This document shows positions 54,717 to 63,218 of a stretch of DNA of 64,000 bases, piece after piece. The notes under the pieces were generated by a model. The model made no database searches. It had not been told where the DNA came from and was given only the letters and a program-made list of their open reading frames with translations. Origin of the DNA: Paracoccus endophyticus (GTDB lineage Bacteria; Pseudomonadota; Alphaproteobacteria; Rhodobacterales; Rhodobacteraceae); contig NZ_QLUV01000004.1 in NCBI RefSeq assembly GCF_003286075.1, positions 62,001 through 126,000 of the forward strand, in the 5' to 3' direction. The position numbers were made by a program, and so were the translations under genes. How positions within the stretch are numbered: position 1 is the stretch's first letter; each line of letters starts with the position of its first letter.

Positions 54717-55406
54717 ATGCGAACGGTTCAGGTGGTTCTGGGGGTTGCCTTCGGCATCCTGGTGTTCCTGTTTCTGGACTATGCGCTGCCCTCGCGCGAG
54801 ACGGTGCGGATCACCAACACCTACAACAAGCTGACCGACATCGGCTGGAACCGGATCTTCTATGCCGCGGCCGACACCGGCACGGTCGAGAACCTGCAGG
54901 GCCAGCGCGACATCCGGTTCATCGACACGGTGCGCCCCAACGGGCGCCCGCTGGTCTTTCGCAACGAGGACACCGGCACGATCTGGCCGCCGTATTTCAA
55001 GTACGACAGCTCGAACCTGCACGCGGTGGCGGGGGACATGAAGTCCACGTCCGACAATCCCCGGTGGGTCAACATCACGTCCTACGGGTGGCGCGTCTCG
55101 TTCCTGTCGATCTATCCCAACGCGATCTCGATCCGCCTTGTCGCGGGTCCGGGGGACGAGCCGATGAACTGGCCGGCGATGGTGGTGCTGGCCATCCTGG
55201 GCGCGCTGCTGTTCCTGTTCTGGCGGATGTGGAACCAGTTCCGGGAACGGTCCATCGCCCCGATGGTCAGCCGCGCTGACCGGGCCATCGACCGCGCCGA
55301 CGCGCGCATGGACAGCGCCCGCGACCGCGTGGCGGCCGAGACGCGGCAGGCGCGCGGCCGGTTCACGGGGTGGCTGGGCACCTGGCGCGGCAAGCCCCGG
55401 CGGTAA
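54717..55406 (+). CDS. DUF1523 family membrane protein (operon gene 7)
   Basis: The 229-residue protein fits DUF1523: an N-terminal membrane helix (MRTVQVVLGVAFGILVFLFLDY), the periplasmic signature VRITNTYNKLTDIGWNRIFYAA, RDIRFIDTVRPNGRP, YFKYDSSNLHAVA, then a second membrane helix (MVVLAILGALLFLFWRMWNQF) and a charged helical tail. AAGGAG precedes ATG 54717. Function of the family is not known. It ends 8 bp before the convergent acetyltransferase stop. Confidence 0.85.
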   Translation: MRTVQVVLGVAFGILVFLFLDYALPSRETVRITNTYNKLTDIGWNRIFYAAADTGTVENLQGQRDIRFIDTVRPNGRPLVFRNEDTGTIWPPYFKYDSSNLHAVAGDMKSTSDNPRWVNITSYGWRVSFLSIYPNAISIRLVAGPGDEPMNWPAMVVLAILGALLFLFWRMWNQFRERSIAPMVSRADRAIDRADARMDSARDRVAAETRQARGRFTGWLGTWRGKPRR

Positions 55407-55414
55407 GCGGCATC

Positions 55415-55948
55415 TTAGCGCAGCGGCCGGGCCGGGTTGCCCGCGACGGTCGCGCCTGCGGCCACGTCGCGCGTGACCACCGCGCCCGCGCCGATGATCG
55501 CACCCGGCCCGACGCTGACGCCGGGCAGGAGGATCGCCCCGCCGCCGATCCACACGTCGTCCCCGATCGTCACGGGGCGGCCGGATTCTTCGCCCGTGGC
55601 GCGGCGGGCGGGGTCGCGCGGGTGGTCGGCCGTCAGGATCTGCACCTGCGGTCCGATCTGCACCCGCGCCCCGATGCGGATCGGGGCCACGTCCAGGAAC
55701 ACGGCGGAGAAATTGACGAAGCAGCCCGGCCCGAAATGGATGTGGCGGCCGTAATCGACATGGAACGGCGGCCGGATCACCGCGCCGCCCCAGGTGCCCA
55801 GCAACTCCCCCAGGATCGCCGGGTCGTCGCCCTCGATGGTGGCGTTGTATCGGCGCAGCAGGCCCTGGGCACGGCGGCGCAGCGCGACCAGCACGGGATC
55901 GCCCGCGTCATAGGGGCGGCCCGACAGCATGTCGTCCAGCGCGCCCAT
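55415..55948 (-). CDS. Maltose/galactoside acetyltransferase-type hexapeptide enzyme
   Basis: The 177-residue protein has the hexapeptide-repeat left-handed beta-helix of the Maa/LacA/NodL group. Conserved parts are the [22 protein letters not shown] active-site histidine segment, [11 protein letters not shown] and the [29 protein letters not shown] repeat stretch. It acetylates a small sugar-like hydroxyl compound, not identified. It lies 8 bp downstream of the SufT-like gene on the same strand. Convergent with operon gene 7. Confidence 0.9.
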   Translation of the reverse strand: MGALDDMLSGRPYDAGDPVLVALRRRAQGLLRRYNATIEGDDPAILGELLGTWGGAVIRPPFHVDYGRHIHFGPGCFVNFSAVFLDVAPIRIGARVQIGPQVQILTADHPRDPARRATGEESGRPVTIGDDVWIGGGAILLPGVSVGPGAIIGAGAVVTRDVAAGATVAGNPARPLR

Positions 55949-55956
55949 TTGGTAGC

Positions 55957-56325
55957 TTACATGAAGCCGAGTTCCAGCCGGGCCTCGTCGCTCATCATCT
56001 CCATCCCCCAGGGGGGCTGGAACGTCATCTCGACATCGACCTGGCGCACGCCGGGCAGCGGCTCGACCGCGTCGGCGACCCAGCCCGGCATTTCGCCCGC
56101 GACCGGGCAGCCCGGGGCGGTCAGCGTCATCACGATGCGGACCGCGTTCGTTTCATCGATGGCGATGGTGTAGATCAGCCCCAGGTCGAAGATGTTGACC
56201 GGGATCTCGGGGTCATAGACGGTCCGGCACGCCTCGACGATCGTTTCGTAAAGCGGATGGTCCGTGGTGGACGGCGCGATCAGGGGCGCCCCCTCCAGCA
56301 TCGGCTGGGTCTGCGGCTGGTTCAT
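55957..56325 (-). CDS. sufT: SufT-like MIP18 (DUF59) domain protein
   Basis: The 122-residue protein has a DUF59 domain with [32 protein letters not shown] (the conserved cysteine region) and the C-terminal [15 protein letters not shown] block. SufT-like proteins aid iron-sulfur cluster maturation. The rest of the suf cluster is not in the window. ATG 56325 was chosen; an ATG at 56343 would be almost at the promoter start site. Confidence 0.85.
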   Translation of the reverse strand: MNQPQTQPMLEGAPLIAPSTTDHPLYETIVEACRTVYDPEIPVNIFDLGLIYTIAIDETNAVRIVMTLTAPGCPVAGEMPGWVADAVEPLPGVRQVDVEMTFQPPWGMEMMSDEARLELGFM

Positions 56326-56354
56326 CGGTCTGGTCCCGTGCATAGCTGACGGTT

Positions 56355-56383
56355 TATATAGGGCATCAGCGCGCCCGCGAAAA
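56355..56383 (-). promoter_or_regulatory. Promoter of the SufT-like gene
   Basis: On the minus strand TTTTCG (56378-56383) and TATATA (56355-56360) are separated by 17 bp; the overlapping TATAAA at 56353-56358 would give 19 bp. The AT-rich -10 stands out in this sequence. Confidence 0.45.
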
Positions 56384-56430
56384 GACCGTTCGACGCCGCA
56401 CGCCCGCCGCGACGCGATGTGGCGCAGATG

Positions 56431-56456
56431 AAAACGGCGCCCGCAGGGGGCGCCGT
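56431..56456 (-). terminator. Intrinsic terminator after acpP
   Basis: ACGGCGCCC at 56434-56442 pairs perfectly with GGGCGCCGT at 56448-56456; on the minus strand it is followed by TTT. It lies 27 bp beyond the acpP stop. Confidence 0.85.
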
Positions 56457-56483
56457 CAGGCAGGGGCAGGGGCTGGGGGCCGA

Positions 56484-56720
56484 TCAGGCGGTCGCGCCCT
56501 GGATGAACTTCACCGCGTCGCCGAAGGTCTGGATGGTCTCGGCGGCGTCGTCGGGGATCTCGATCCCGAACTCTTCCTCGAACGCCATCACCAGCTCGAC
56601 CGTGTCGAGGCTGTCGGCCCCCAGGTCGTCGATGAACGAGGCGGTCTCGGTGACCTTGTCCTCTTCGACGCCCAGGTGCTCGACCACGATTTTCTTCACG
56701 CGATCAGCGATATCGCTCAT
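56484..56720 (-). CDS. acpP: Acyl carrier protein
   Basis: AcpP carries growing acyl chains on a phosphopantetheine arm. The 78-residue acidic protein has the modification site S37 in [19 protein letters not shown] precedes ATG 56720; longer in-frame starts lack a Shine-Dalgarno site. It is downstream of fabD and fabG with a 174-bp gap and its own probable promoter, allowing higher expression. Confidence 0.97.
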   Translation of the reverse strand: MSDIADRVKKIVVEHLGVEEDKVTETASFIDDLGADSLDTVELVMAFEEEFGIEIPDDAAETIQTFGDAVKFIQGATA

Positions 56721-56814
56721 GTCTCGTTCCTCACTAACGGGCAATCCGCCCGGAATGCAGCCGGCACAGGATCCGGCGACAGCCGCGGGCGGTTCCCTGC
56801 GGCCTCGGATTCGG

Positions 56815-56844
56815 GGGATACAGCACCGCCCGCACCCACTGCAA
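56815..56844 (-). promoter_or_regulatory. Possible acpP promoter
   Basis: On the minus strand TTGCAG (56839-56844) and TATCCC (56815-56820) are separated by 18 bp. The consensus match is three of six at each box, so this is a weak call, placed in the 174-bp gap. Confidence 0.3.
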
Positions 56845-56894
56845 CCGCTTTCGCGCGCCGCTTTCGGGCCCGTGCAAGGGGGCGCGGGCGCGTT

Positions 56895-57632
56895 TCAGAT
56901 CATCGCCATGCCGCCGTTCACGTGCAGCGTGGCGCCGGTGACATAGCCGGCCGCCGGGCTGGCCAGATACAGGACGGCGGCCGCGATGTCGTCGGGCGAC
57001 CCCATGCGCCCGGCCGGGATCTGGGTCAGGATGCGGCCCTTCTGCTCGTCGGTCAGCGCGTCGGTCATCGCGGTCTGGATGAACCCGGGCGCCACGCAGT
57101 TGACCGTGATGCCCCGGCTCGCCACTTCGGACGCAAGGCTTTTGGACAGGCCGACCAGCCCGGCCTTGGCCGCGGCATAGTTGGCCTGGCCGGGGTTGCC
57201 GGTGGTGCCCACGACGCTGGTGATGCTGACGATCCGGCCCCAGCGCGCCTTCATCATCCCGCGCAGGACGCCCCGCGCCAGCCGAAAGGACGAGGTCAGG
57301 TTGACCGCGATCACCTGGTCCCATTCATCGTCCGACATCCGCATGAACAGGTTGTCGCGGGTGATGCCGGCGTTGTTGATCAGGATGTCCACCGACCCCA
57401 TCGCTTGCGCCGCCTGCTTGGGCAGGGCGTCCACCGCCGCCGGGTCCGACAGGTTGGCCGCGACGACATGGGCGCGCTCGCCCAGGCGCTCGGCCAGGGC
57501 GCGCAACGGCGCCTCGCGTGTCCCCGACAGGGCCACGCTGGCCCCCGCCGCGTGCAGGGCCGCCGCGACCGCCCCCCCGATCCCGCCCGAGGCGCCGGTG
57601 ATCAGTGCGGTCTTTCCGGTCAGGTCGAACAT
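56895..57632 (-). CDS. fabG: 3-oxoacyl-ACP reductase
   Basis: FabG reduces 3-oxoacyl-ACP with NADPH in fatty-acid elongation. The 245-residue short-chain dehydrogenase has the cofactor motif TGASGGIG (residues 12-20), INNAG near 85, and the catalytic Ser139, Tyr152 and Lys156. ATG 57632 gives the family start MFDLTGKTALITG. It lies 91 bp after fabD in the same orientation. Confidence 0.96.
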   Translation of the reverse strand: MFDLTGKTALITGASGGIGGAVAAALHAAGASVALSGTREAPLRALAERLGERAHVVAANLSDPAAVDALPKQAAQAMGSVDILINNAGITRDNLFMRMSDDEWDQVIAVNLTSSFRLARGVLRGMMKARWGRIVSITSVVGTTGNPGQANYAAAKAGLVGLSKSLASEVASRGITVNCVAPGFIQTAMTDALTDEQKGRILTQIPAGRMGSPDDIAAAVLYLASPAAGYVTGATLHVNGGMAMI

Positions 57633-57723
57633 GGCTTGGCCCCTGCTGAGTTGTCGGGCGCGCCTTAGCACGCGGCGCGGCAGGCGGAAAGCGGCCCGCC
57701 GGCGCCCGCGCGCGCCGCCCCCG

Positions 57724-58650
57724 TCAGGCCTTGAGCGCGGCGATGTCCTCGGGCGTGCCGATGGCGCGGGTCCGCGCCTCGGGGGCGATGCGGCGGATCA
57801 TGCCCGACAGCGCCTTGCCGGCGCCGATCTCCCAGAACTCGACCACGCCGGACTGGACCATGCAGCCCACGGATTCGCGCCAGCGCACCATGCCCGTCAC
57901 CTGCTCGACCAGCAGGCGGCGGATGGCGCCGGGTTCCGTCACCGGCTCGGCCCGCACGTTGGCCACCAGGGGCACGGCGGGCGCGGCGATCTCGACGCCT
58001 GCCAGCGCCTCGGCCATGACCGCCGCGGCGTGCTGCATCAGCGCACAGTGAAAGGGCGCGCTGACCGGCAGCATCAGCGCCCGCTTGGCGCCGCGTTCGC
58101 GCGCCAGCGCCGCGGCGCGTTCCACCGCCGCCACATGGCCCGAGATCACCACCTGGGCCGGGTCGTTGTCATTGGCGGCCTGGCAGACCTCGTCCCCGGC
58201 CGCATCGCGGGCGATCTGGTCCACGGCCTCGAGGTCCAGCCCCAGGATCGCGGCCATTGCGCCCTGGCCCACGGGCACCGCCTCCTGCATGGCGGTGCCG
58301 CGCAGGCGCAAGAGCCGCGCCGTGTCGGGCAGGCTGATCGCGCCTGCCGCGCACAGGGCCGAATACTCGCCCAGCGAGTGACCGGCGACGAACGACGCGG
58401 CCTCGATCCCCCAGCCCTCGGATTCCAGCGCCCGCATAGCCGCCATCGACGTCGCCATCAGCGCCGGCTGGGCGTTGCGGGTCAGCGTCAGGGTGTCGGC
58501 GTCCCCCTCCCAGATCAGCGACGACAGGTTTTCCCCCAGCGCCTCGTCCACCTCGTCGAACACCGCGCGTGCGGCGGGATAGGCCTCGGCCAGGGCGCGG
58601 CCCATGCCGATGGCCTGCGCCCCCTGTCCAGGAAATACGAATGCCCGCAT
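57724..58650 (-). CDS. fabD: Malonyl-CoA:ACP transacylase
   Basis: FabD loads malonyl groups onto ACP. The 308-residue protein starts MRAFVFPGQGAQ and has the nucleophile S92 in GHSLGEYSA. The downstream catalytic His-containing LPVSAPFHCALM block is also present. It is the first gene of the fabD-fabG-acpP set and divergent from the b561-YceI gene. Confidence 0.97.
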   Translation of the reverse strand: MRAFVFPGQGAQAIGMGRALAEAYPAARAVFDEVDEALGENLSSLIWEGDADTLTLTRNAQPALMATSMAAMRALESEGWGIEAASFVAGHSLGEYSALCAAGAISLPDTARLLRLRGTAMQEAVPVGQGAMAAILGLDLEAVDQIARDAAGDEVCQAANDNDPAQVVISGHVAAVERAAALARERGAKRALMLPVSAPFHCALMQHAAAVMAEALAGVEIAAPAVPLVANVRAEPVTEPGAIRRLLVEQVTGMVRWRESVGCMVQSGVVEFWEIGAGKALSGMIRRIAPEARTRAIGTPEDIAALKA

Positions 58651-58776
58651 CAGTCCCGTTCCTTTTTCAGATCAGATCGGGGATAACGCGCGCGCCCCTG
58701 TCAGGCAACAGCGCCCCCGCACGGGTCCCTGGCGCGCCCCGCCACCGGCCCCGCCCCACGCAAGGATGACGCCATC

Positions 58777-60123
58777 ATGTCCCAGCATGCCTCGCCGCGC
58801 GGCTACGACGGTTTCCACCGGCTGCTGCACTGGACCATCGCCCTGCTGATCCTGGCTGCCATGGCGCTGGGGCTGTACGCCAACAGCCTGCCGCGCGAGG
58901 GGCAGGACGCACTGGCCGCCATCATCGGGCTGTTCTCGGTCCACAAGACCGTGGGCGTGGCCGTCCTGCTGCTGGTGCTGGTGCGCATCCTCTGGGTGAC
59001 GACGCGGCCGCATCCGCGCCCGCTGCACCCCGGCCGGCGGCTTGAGACGCTGGTCGCGGACACGGTCCACTGGGCGCTTTATGGCGGGATGGTGCTGATG
59101 CCGCTGACCGGCTGGCTGCTGCATTCCGCCGCGCCGGGCGAAGGGTTCGCCCGCATCCTGTGGCCGCTGGGCCAGCGCCTGCCCGGGGTGCCGGTGGACG
59201 CAGCGCTGTCCGAGCGTTTCGCCGCATTCCATGAAACCGGCTGGCTGCTGCTGGCGGTGCTGATCGTCCTGCACGTCGCCGGGGCGGTCAAGCACGCCAT
59301 CATCGACCGCGACGCCACCATGGCGCGCATGACCCATGGCCGCAACCTGCCCGAGCCGCCGCCCGACACGCGCCGGGCCCGGTGGCTGGCACCCCTGCTG
59401 GCGGTGGTGCTGTGGGCGGGCGTGGCCCTGGCCGTGCCCGACAAGGCCGCAGAGGACGCCGACGCCACCCCCGTCGCCGAGGCGGTGCAATCGGCGCCCG
59501 CCGCCCCCTCCGGGGCCGAAACCCCGGCAGACACCGGCGCGCCCGCACCGCCCGAGGCACCACCGGCAAGCCCCACAGTTCCTGCGGCCGCGCCCCCCAC
59601 GGCCGCTGCTGCGCCCGAGGCCGCCGCCACGGCCGCCTCGGCGCCCGCCTGGTCGGTCCGCTCCGGCACCGTCTCGATCACGGTCAAGCAGGGCGGCGCG
59701 CCGGTCACGGGCCAGTTCGGCACCTGGACCGCCCAGATCACCTATGACGAGGCGACCGGCACCGGGCGCGTCACCGCCGATGTCGATGTGACCTCGCTCA
59801 GCCTGGGGGCGGTGTCGTCCAACGCGACCGGCCCCGATTTCCTGAACGCCGCCGCCTTTCCGCAGGCGCGGTTCGAGGGGGCGATCACCCGCACCGATGC
59901 GGGCGGCGCGGCGCATCAGGCCACCGGCACGCTGACGATCGCGGGCGTGACCCGGCCCGCGACCCTGCCGTTCGACCTGACGATCGAGGGGACGACCGCC
60001 ACGGCCCGCGGCACCCTGGCCGTGGACCGGCGCGATTTCGGGGTGGGCAAGGGCTATGCGGACGAGACGACCGCCGGATTTGCGGTGCCGGTCGCGATCG
60101 AGCTGACCGCCACGCGCGACTGA
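58777..60123 (+). CDS. Cytochrome b561-YceI fusion protein
   Basis: The 448-residue protein fuses two units. Residues about 8-185 are a four-helix cytochrome b561 with candidate heme ligands H18, H56, H152 and H166. After a further membrane segment (about 204-220) and a Pro/Ala-rich linker (about 225-295), the periplasmic C-terminal part is a YceI lipocalin-like domain (SVRSGTVSITVKQGGAPVTGQF, MSVTSLS-type region, FPQARFEG and GVTRPATLPFDL). Both domains occur separately as periplasmic/quinone-linked proteins; the fusion suggests a redox role coupled to an isoprenoid-binding domain. Start ATG 58777. Confidence 0.88.
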   Translation: MSQHASPRGYDGFHRLLHWTIALLILAAMALGLYANSLPREGQDALAAIIGLFSVHKTVGVAVLLLVLVRILWVTTRPHPRPLHPGRRLETLVADTVHWALYGGMVLMPLTGWLLHSAAPGEGFARILWPLGQRLPGVPVDAALSERFAAFHETGWLLLAVLIVLHVAGAVKHAIIDRDATMARMTHGRNLPEPPPDTRRARWLAPLLAVVLWAGVALAVPDKAAEDADATPVAEAVQSAPAAPSGAETPADTGAPAPPEAPPASPTVPAAAPPTAAAAPEAAATAASAPAWSVRSGTVSITVKQGGAPVTGQFGTWTAQITYDEATGTGRVTADVDVTSLSLGAVSSNATGPDFLNAAAFPQARFEGAITRTDAGGAAHQATGTLTIAGVTRPATLPFDLTIEGTTATARGTLAVDRRDFGVGKGYADETTAGFAVPVAIELTATRD

Positions 60124-60149
60124 GCGCGGCGCAACCGCATGAACGGAAA

Positions 60150-60175
60150 CGGGCCGCCCCGGCAGGGACGGCCCG
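60150..60175 (-). terminator. Terminator after ndk
   Basis: CGGGCCG at 60150-60156 pairs with CGGCCCG at 60169-60175; on the minus strand TTT follows. It lies 26 bp past the ndk stop and may also serve the converging b561-YceI gene. Confidence 0.7.
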
Positions 60176-60201
60176 ATCGGCAGGGGCAAGGCCTGGGGCG
60201 A

Positions 60202-60624
60202 TCAGCCGACCAGTTCCAGCCCCGAGAAGAAGAAGGCGATTTCTTCCTTGGCGGTGTCCGGCGCGTCGGACCCGTGGACCGAGTTCTCGCCCATCGACAG
60301 CGCGAACTCCTTGCGGATGGTGCCGGCATCGGCATTGGCCGGGTTGGTCGCGCCCATCACTTCGCGGTTCTTCGCGATGGCGTTCTCGCCCTCCAGCACC
60401 TGCACGACGACAGGCTCGGACGCCATGAACTCGACCAGCTCGCCATAGAAGGGGCGGTCCTTGTGGACCTCGTAGAACTTGCCGGCCTGCGCGGGCGACA
60501 GGTGGATGCGCTTTTGCGCGACGATGCGAAGGCCGGCGTCCTCGAACTTGGCATTGATCTTGCCGGTCAGGTTGCGGCGGGTCGCGTCGGGCTTGATGAT
60601 CGACAGGGTGCGTTCGACGGCCAT
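60202..60624 (-). CDS. ndk: Nucleoside diphosphate kinase
   Basis: Ndk equilibrates nucleoside triphosphates via a phosphohistidine. The 140-residue protein starts [18 protein letters not shown], has the active-site H117 in [10 protein letters not shown] and ends with the [14 protein letters not shown] motif. ATG 60624 follows GAGGAC. Upstream in-frame codons cross the cold-shock gene's terminator and are not part of it. Confidence 0.97.
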   Translation of the reverse strand: MAVERTLSIIKPDATRRNLTGKINAKFEDAGLRIVAQKRIHLSPAQAGKFYEVHKDRPFYGELVEFMASEPVVVQVLEGENAIAKNREVMGATNPANADAGTIRKEFALSMGENSVHGSDAPDTAKEEIAFFFSGLELVG

Positions 60625-60700
60625 GATGTCCTCGTGGTGTTTGCGGTTGGGCGGCGCGGTATCATGGCGCGGGCGCAAGGGAAACCGTGCGGACATGAAA

Positions 60701-60726
60701 AAAGGCAGCCCCGAGGGGCTGCCTTT
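60701..60726 (-). terminator. Strong terminator after the cold-shock gene
   Basis: AAAGGCAGCCCC at 60701-60712 pairs perfectly with GGGGCTGCCTTT at 60715-60726, with T-runs on the minus strand. It ends the cold-shock transcript before ndk. Confidence 0.92.
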
Positions 60727-60747
60727 CAACGTCGGTCCGGCCTGAAA

Positions 60748-60954
60748 TCAGGCGAACTTGATGTTGATCGCGGATTCGCGGCCGTCGCGGCCGGTTTCCA
60801 GGTCATAGGTCACGGCCTGCCCGTCAGCGGGGGCCTGCAGACCGGCACGCTCCAGCGCCGAAACGTGCAGGAACACGTCGCGCTTGCCGCTTTCCGGCTG
60901 GATGAAGCCGAAGCCTTTGGTGGTGTTGAACCATTTCACGGTGCCGTTGGCCAT
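60748..60954 (-). CDS. cspA: Cold-shock domain protein
   Basis: The 68-residue protein is a single cold-shock (OB-fold) domain with RNP1 KGFGFIQP and RNP2 VFLHVSALE. It binds single-stranded RNA as a chaperone. AAGGAG precedes the ATG. A 5' leader of at least 100 bp is present; I could not define its promoter. The -A label is generic. Confidence 0.95.
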   Translation of the reverse strand: MANGTVKWFNTTKGFGFIQPESGKRDVFLHVSALERAGLQAPADGQAVTYDLETGRDGRESAINIKFA

Positions 60955-61174
60955 CGTGAGATCTCCTTCAGAATGCCGTCCACATCATGTGACGGCCCGG
61001 CGTAGTCAGAGAAAGCAGACTGAAGCCGTAAAGGAGACAGCGCAGATAGCCTAACGTCGCCACAAACAGATAGGACGGCAGGGCCCGACACGCAAGCGGC
61101 TTGTGGAAAGAATCAGCGCGATCGTGCGGAACCCGCCCATTGACCCGGGCCGACCGCTGCGGCATGGCCCCCCC

Positions 61175-63022
61175 ATGCTGCGGATCGACGACATCTCTTA
61201 TTCCATCGCGGGGCGCCCGCTGTTCGAACACGCCTCGGCCGTGATCCCGGATGGGCACAAGGTCGGGCTGGTCGGGCCGAACGGCGCGGGCAAGACGACG
61301 CTGTTTCGCCTGATCCGGGGCGAACTGGCGCTGGACGGCGGCGACATCCGCCTGCCCGCGCGGGCGCGGATCGGCGGCGTGGCGCAGGAATCGGCGGCGT
61401 CCGGCGCCAGCGTGCTGGCGACCGTGCTGGCCGCCGACCGCGAGCGCCACGCCCTGCTGGCCGAGGCCGACACCGCCGCAGATCCCCACCGCATCGCCGA
61501 GATCCAGACCCGGCTGGCCGACATCGACGCCTGGTCGGCCGAGGGGCGGGCGGCGTCCATCCTGCAGGGCCTGGGGTTCCCGGCCGCCGACCAGGCGCGG
61601 CCCACGTCGGATTTCTCGGGCGGGTGGCGGATGCGGATGGCGCTGGCGGGCGTGCTGTTTGCGCAGCCCGACCTTTTGCTGCTGGACGAGCCGACGAACT
61701 ATCTGGACCTGGAAGGCGCGCTGTGGCTGGAGGGGTATCTGGCCCGCTATCCCCACACCGTCATCGTCATCAGCCATGACCGGGGCCTGCTCAATCGCGC
61801 GGTCGGCTCGATCCTGCATGTGGAAGACCGCAAGCTGACCCTGTATTCCGGCGGCTACGACAGCTTTGCCCGCATCCGGGCAGAGCGCCGCGCCCTGCAG
61901 GCCGCCGAGGCCAAGAAGCAGGAGGCCCGGCGCGCCCATCTGCAAAGCTTCGTGGACCGGTTCCGCGCCAAGGCCACCAAGGCCACGCAGGCCCAGTCGC
62001 GCCTGAAGGCGCTGGCGAAGATGGAGCCGATCACCGCGCCCGGCGAGGCGAAGTTCCACCGCTTCACCTTTCCCCAGCCCGACGCGCTGTCGCCGCCCAT
62101 CGTGGCGATGGACGACGTGTCCGTGGGATACGGCGACCGGCCGGTGCTGCGGCGGCTGACCCTGCGGATCGACCAGGACGACCGCATCGCGCTGCTGGGG
62201 CGCAACGGCCAGGGGAAATCGACGCTGTCCAAGCTGCTGGCGAACCGGCTGGCCCCGATGGCCGGCAAGGTGTCGCAGTCGTCCAAGCTGCGCGTGGGCT
62301 ATTTCGCCCAGCACCAGGTGGACGAGCTGGACCTGGCCGAGACGCCCCTGACCCATGTGCGCCGGCTGCGCCCGGCCGAGACCCCGGCCCGGCTGCGCGC
62401 GCGGCTTGCGGGCTTTGGCCTGATGGAGGCGCAGGCCGAGACCCGCGTGGCCTCCCTGTCGGGCGGGCAGAAGGCGCGGCTGTCGCTGTTGCTGGCGACC
62501 ATCGACGCGCCGCATCTGCTGATCCTCGACGAGCCGACGAACCACCTGGACATCGAATCCCGCGAGGCGCTGACCGAGGCGCTGAACGACTATACCGGCG
62601 CGGTGGTGCTGGTCAGCCACGACATGCACCTGCTGGAACTGGTGGCCGACCGGCTGTGGCTGGTGGCCGACGGCACGGTCGCGCCCTATCCGCACGACCT
62701 GGAAACCTATCGCCGGTCGCTGCTGACCGCGGACGAGCCCGAGCGCCCCAAGGACCCCCCCAAGCCCGCGCCGAAAAAGCCCGGCCGGGACGAGATCCTG
62801 GACCTGCGCGCCGAGGTCCGCCGCGGCGAGGAGCGGGTCGAGAAGCTGACGGCGATGCTGGGCAAGATCCGTGCGAAGATGGCCGATCCCGCGCTGTACA
62901 ACGACCCGCACGAGGCCGAGAAATGGGGCCGCAAGCACGCCGAGGCCACGGCCGCGCTGCCCCGGGCCGAAGAATTGTGGATGCAGGCGCTGGAGCGGCT
63001 GGAGGCCGCGGAGCGGACCTGA
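61175..63022 (+). CDS. ABC-F family ATPase
   Basis: The 615-residue soluble protein has two ABC cassettes without membrane domains: Walker A GPNGAGKTT and signature LSDFSGGWRMRMALA (first cassette), Walker A GRNGQGKST and LSGGQKARLSLLLA (second), with an inter-domain linker rich in charged residues and a C-terminal coiled-coil extension. ABC-F proteins act on ribosomes (translation factors or resistance factors). ATG 61175 gives the standard start MLRIDDISYSIAG; longer in-frame residues to 61103 overlap the cold-shock leader region. Confidence 0.94.
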   Translation: MLRIDDISYSIAGRPLFEHASAVIPDGHKVGLVGPNGAGKTTLFRLIRGELALDGGDIRLPARARIGGVAQESAASGASVLATVLAADRERHALLAEADTAADPHRIAEIQTRLADIDAWSAEGRAASILQGLGFPAADQARPTSDFSGGWRMRMALAGVLFAQPDLLLLDEPTNYLDLEGALWLEGYLARYPHTVIVISHDRGLLNRAVGSILHVEDRKLTLYSGGYDSFARIRAERRALQAAEAKKQEARRAHLQSFVDRFRAKATKATQAQSRLKALAKMEPITAPGEAKFHRFTFPQPDALSPPIVAMDDVSVGYGDRPVLRRLTLRIDQDDRIALLGRNGQGKSTLSKLLANRLAPMAGKVSQSSKLRVGYFAQHQVDELDLAETPLTHVRRLRPAETPARLRARLAGFGLMEAQAETRVASLSGGQKARLSLLLATIDAPHLLILDEPTNHLDIESREALTEALNDYTGAVVLVSHDMHLLELVADRLWLVADGTVAPYPHDLETYRRSLLTADEPERPKDPPKPAPKKPGRDEILDLRAEVRRGEERVEKLTAMLGKIRAKMADPALYNDPHEAEKWGRKHAEATAALPRAEELWMQALERLEAAERT

Positions 63023-63218
63023 TCGTCCCGGCGGCGGGCGTTGGCATGCTGCGCGCTCGTGAAAGCAGTCCGGTTTGGGCGCAGGCAAGCCTGATCGCCG
63101 GCGGCCGTCGCCCGATTCCCTTGACATCCCGAACCGCGCGACCGCCCCCCGGAAGGACCCGCATGGACGTGGGGAAGGGGCGAAAGCCGCCGTCGCCCAG
63201 CCGTCGCGCGCCCCGCGC

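Noticed and set aside
63121..63126. A perfect TTGACA before the window's last gene region
   Set aside because: There is no -10 at proper spacing and no rightward gene downstream.
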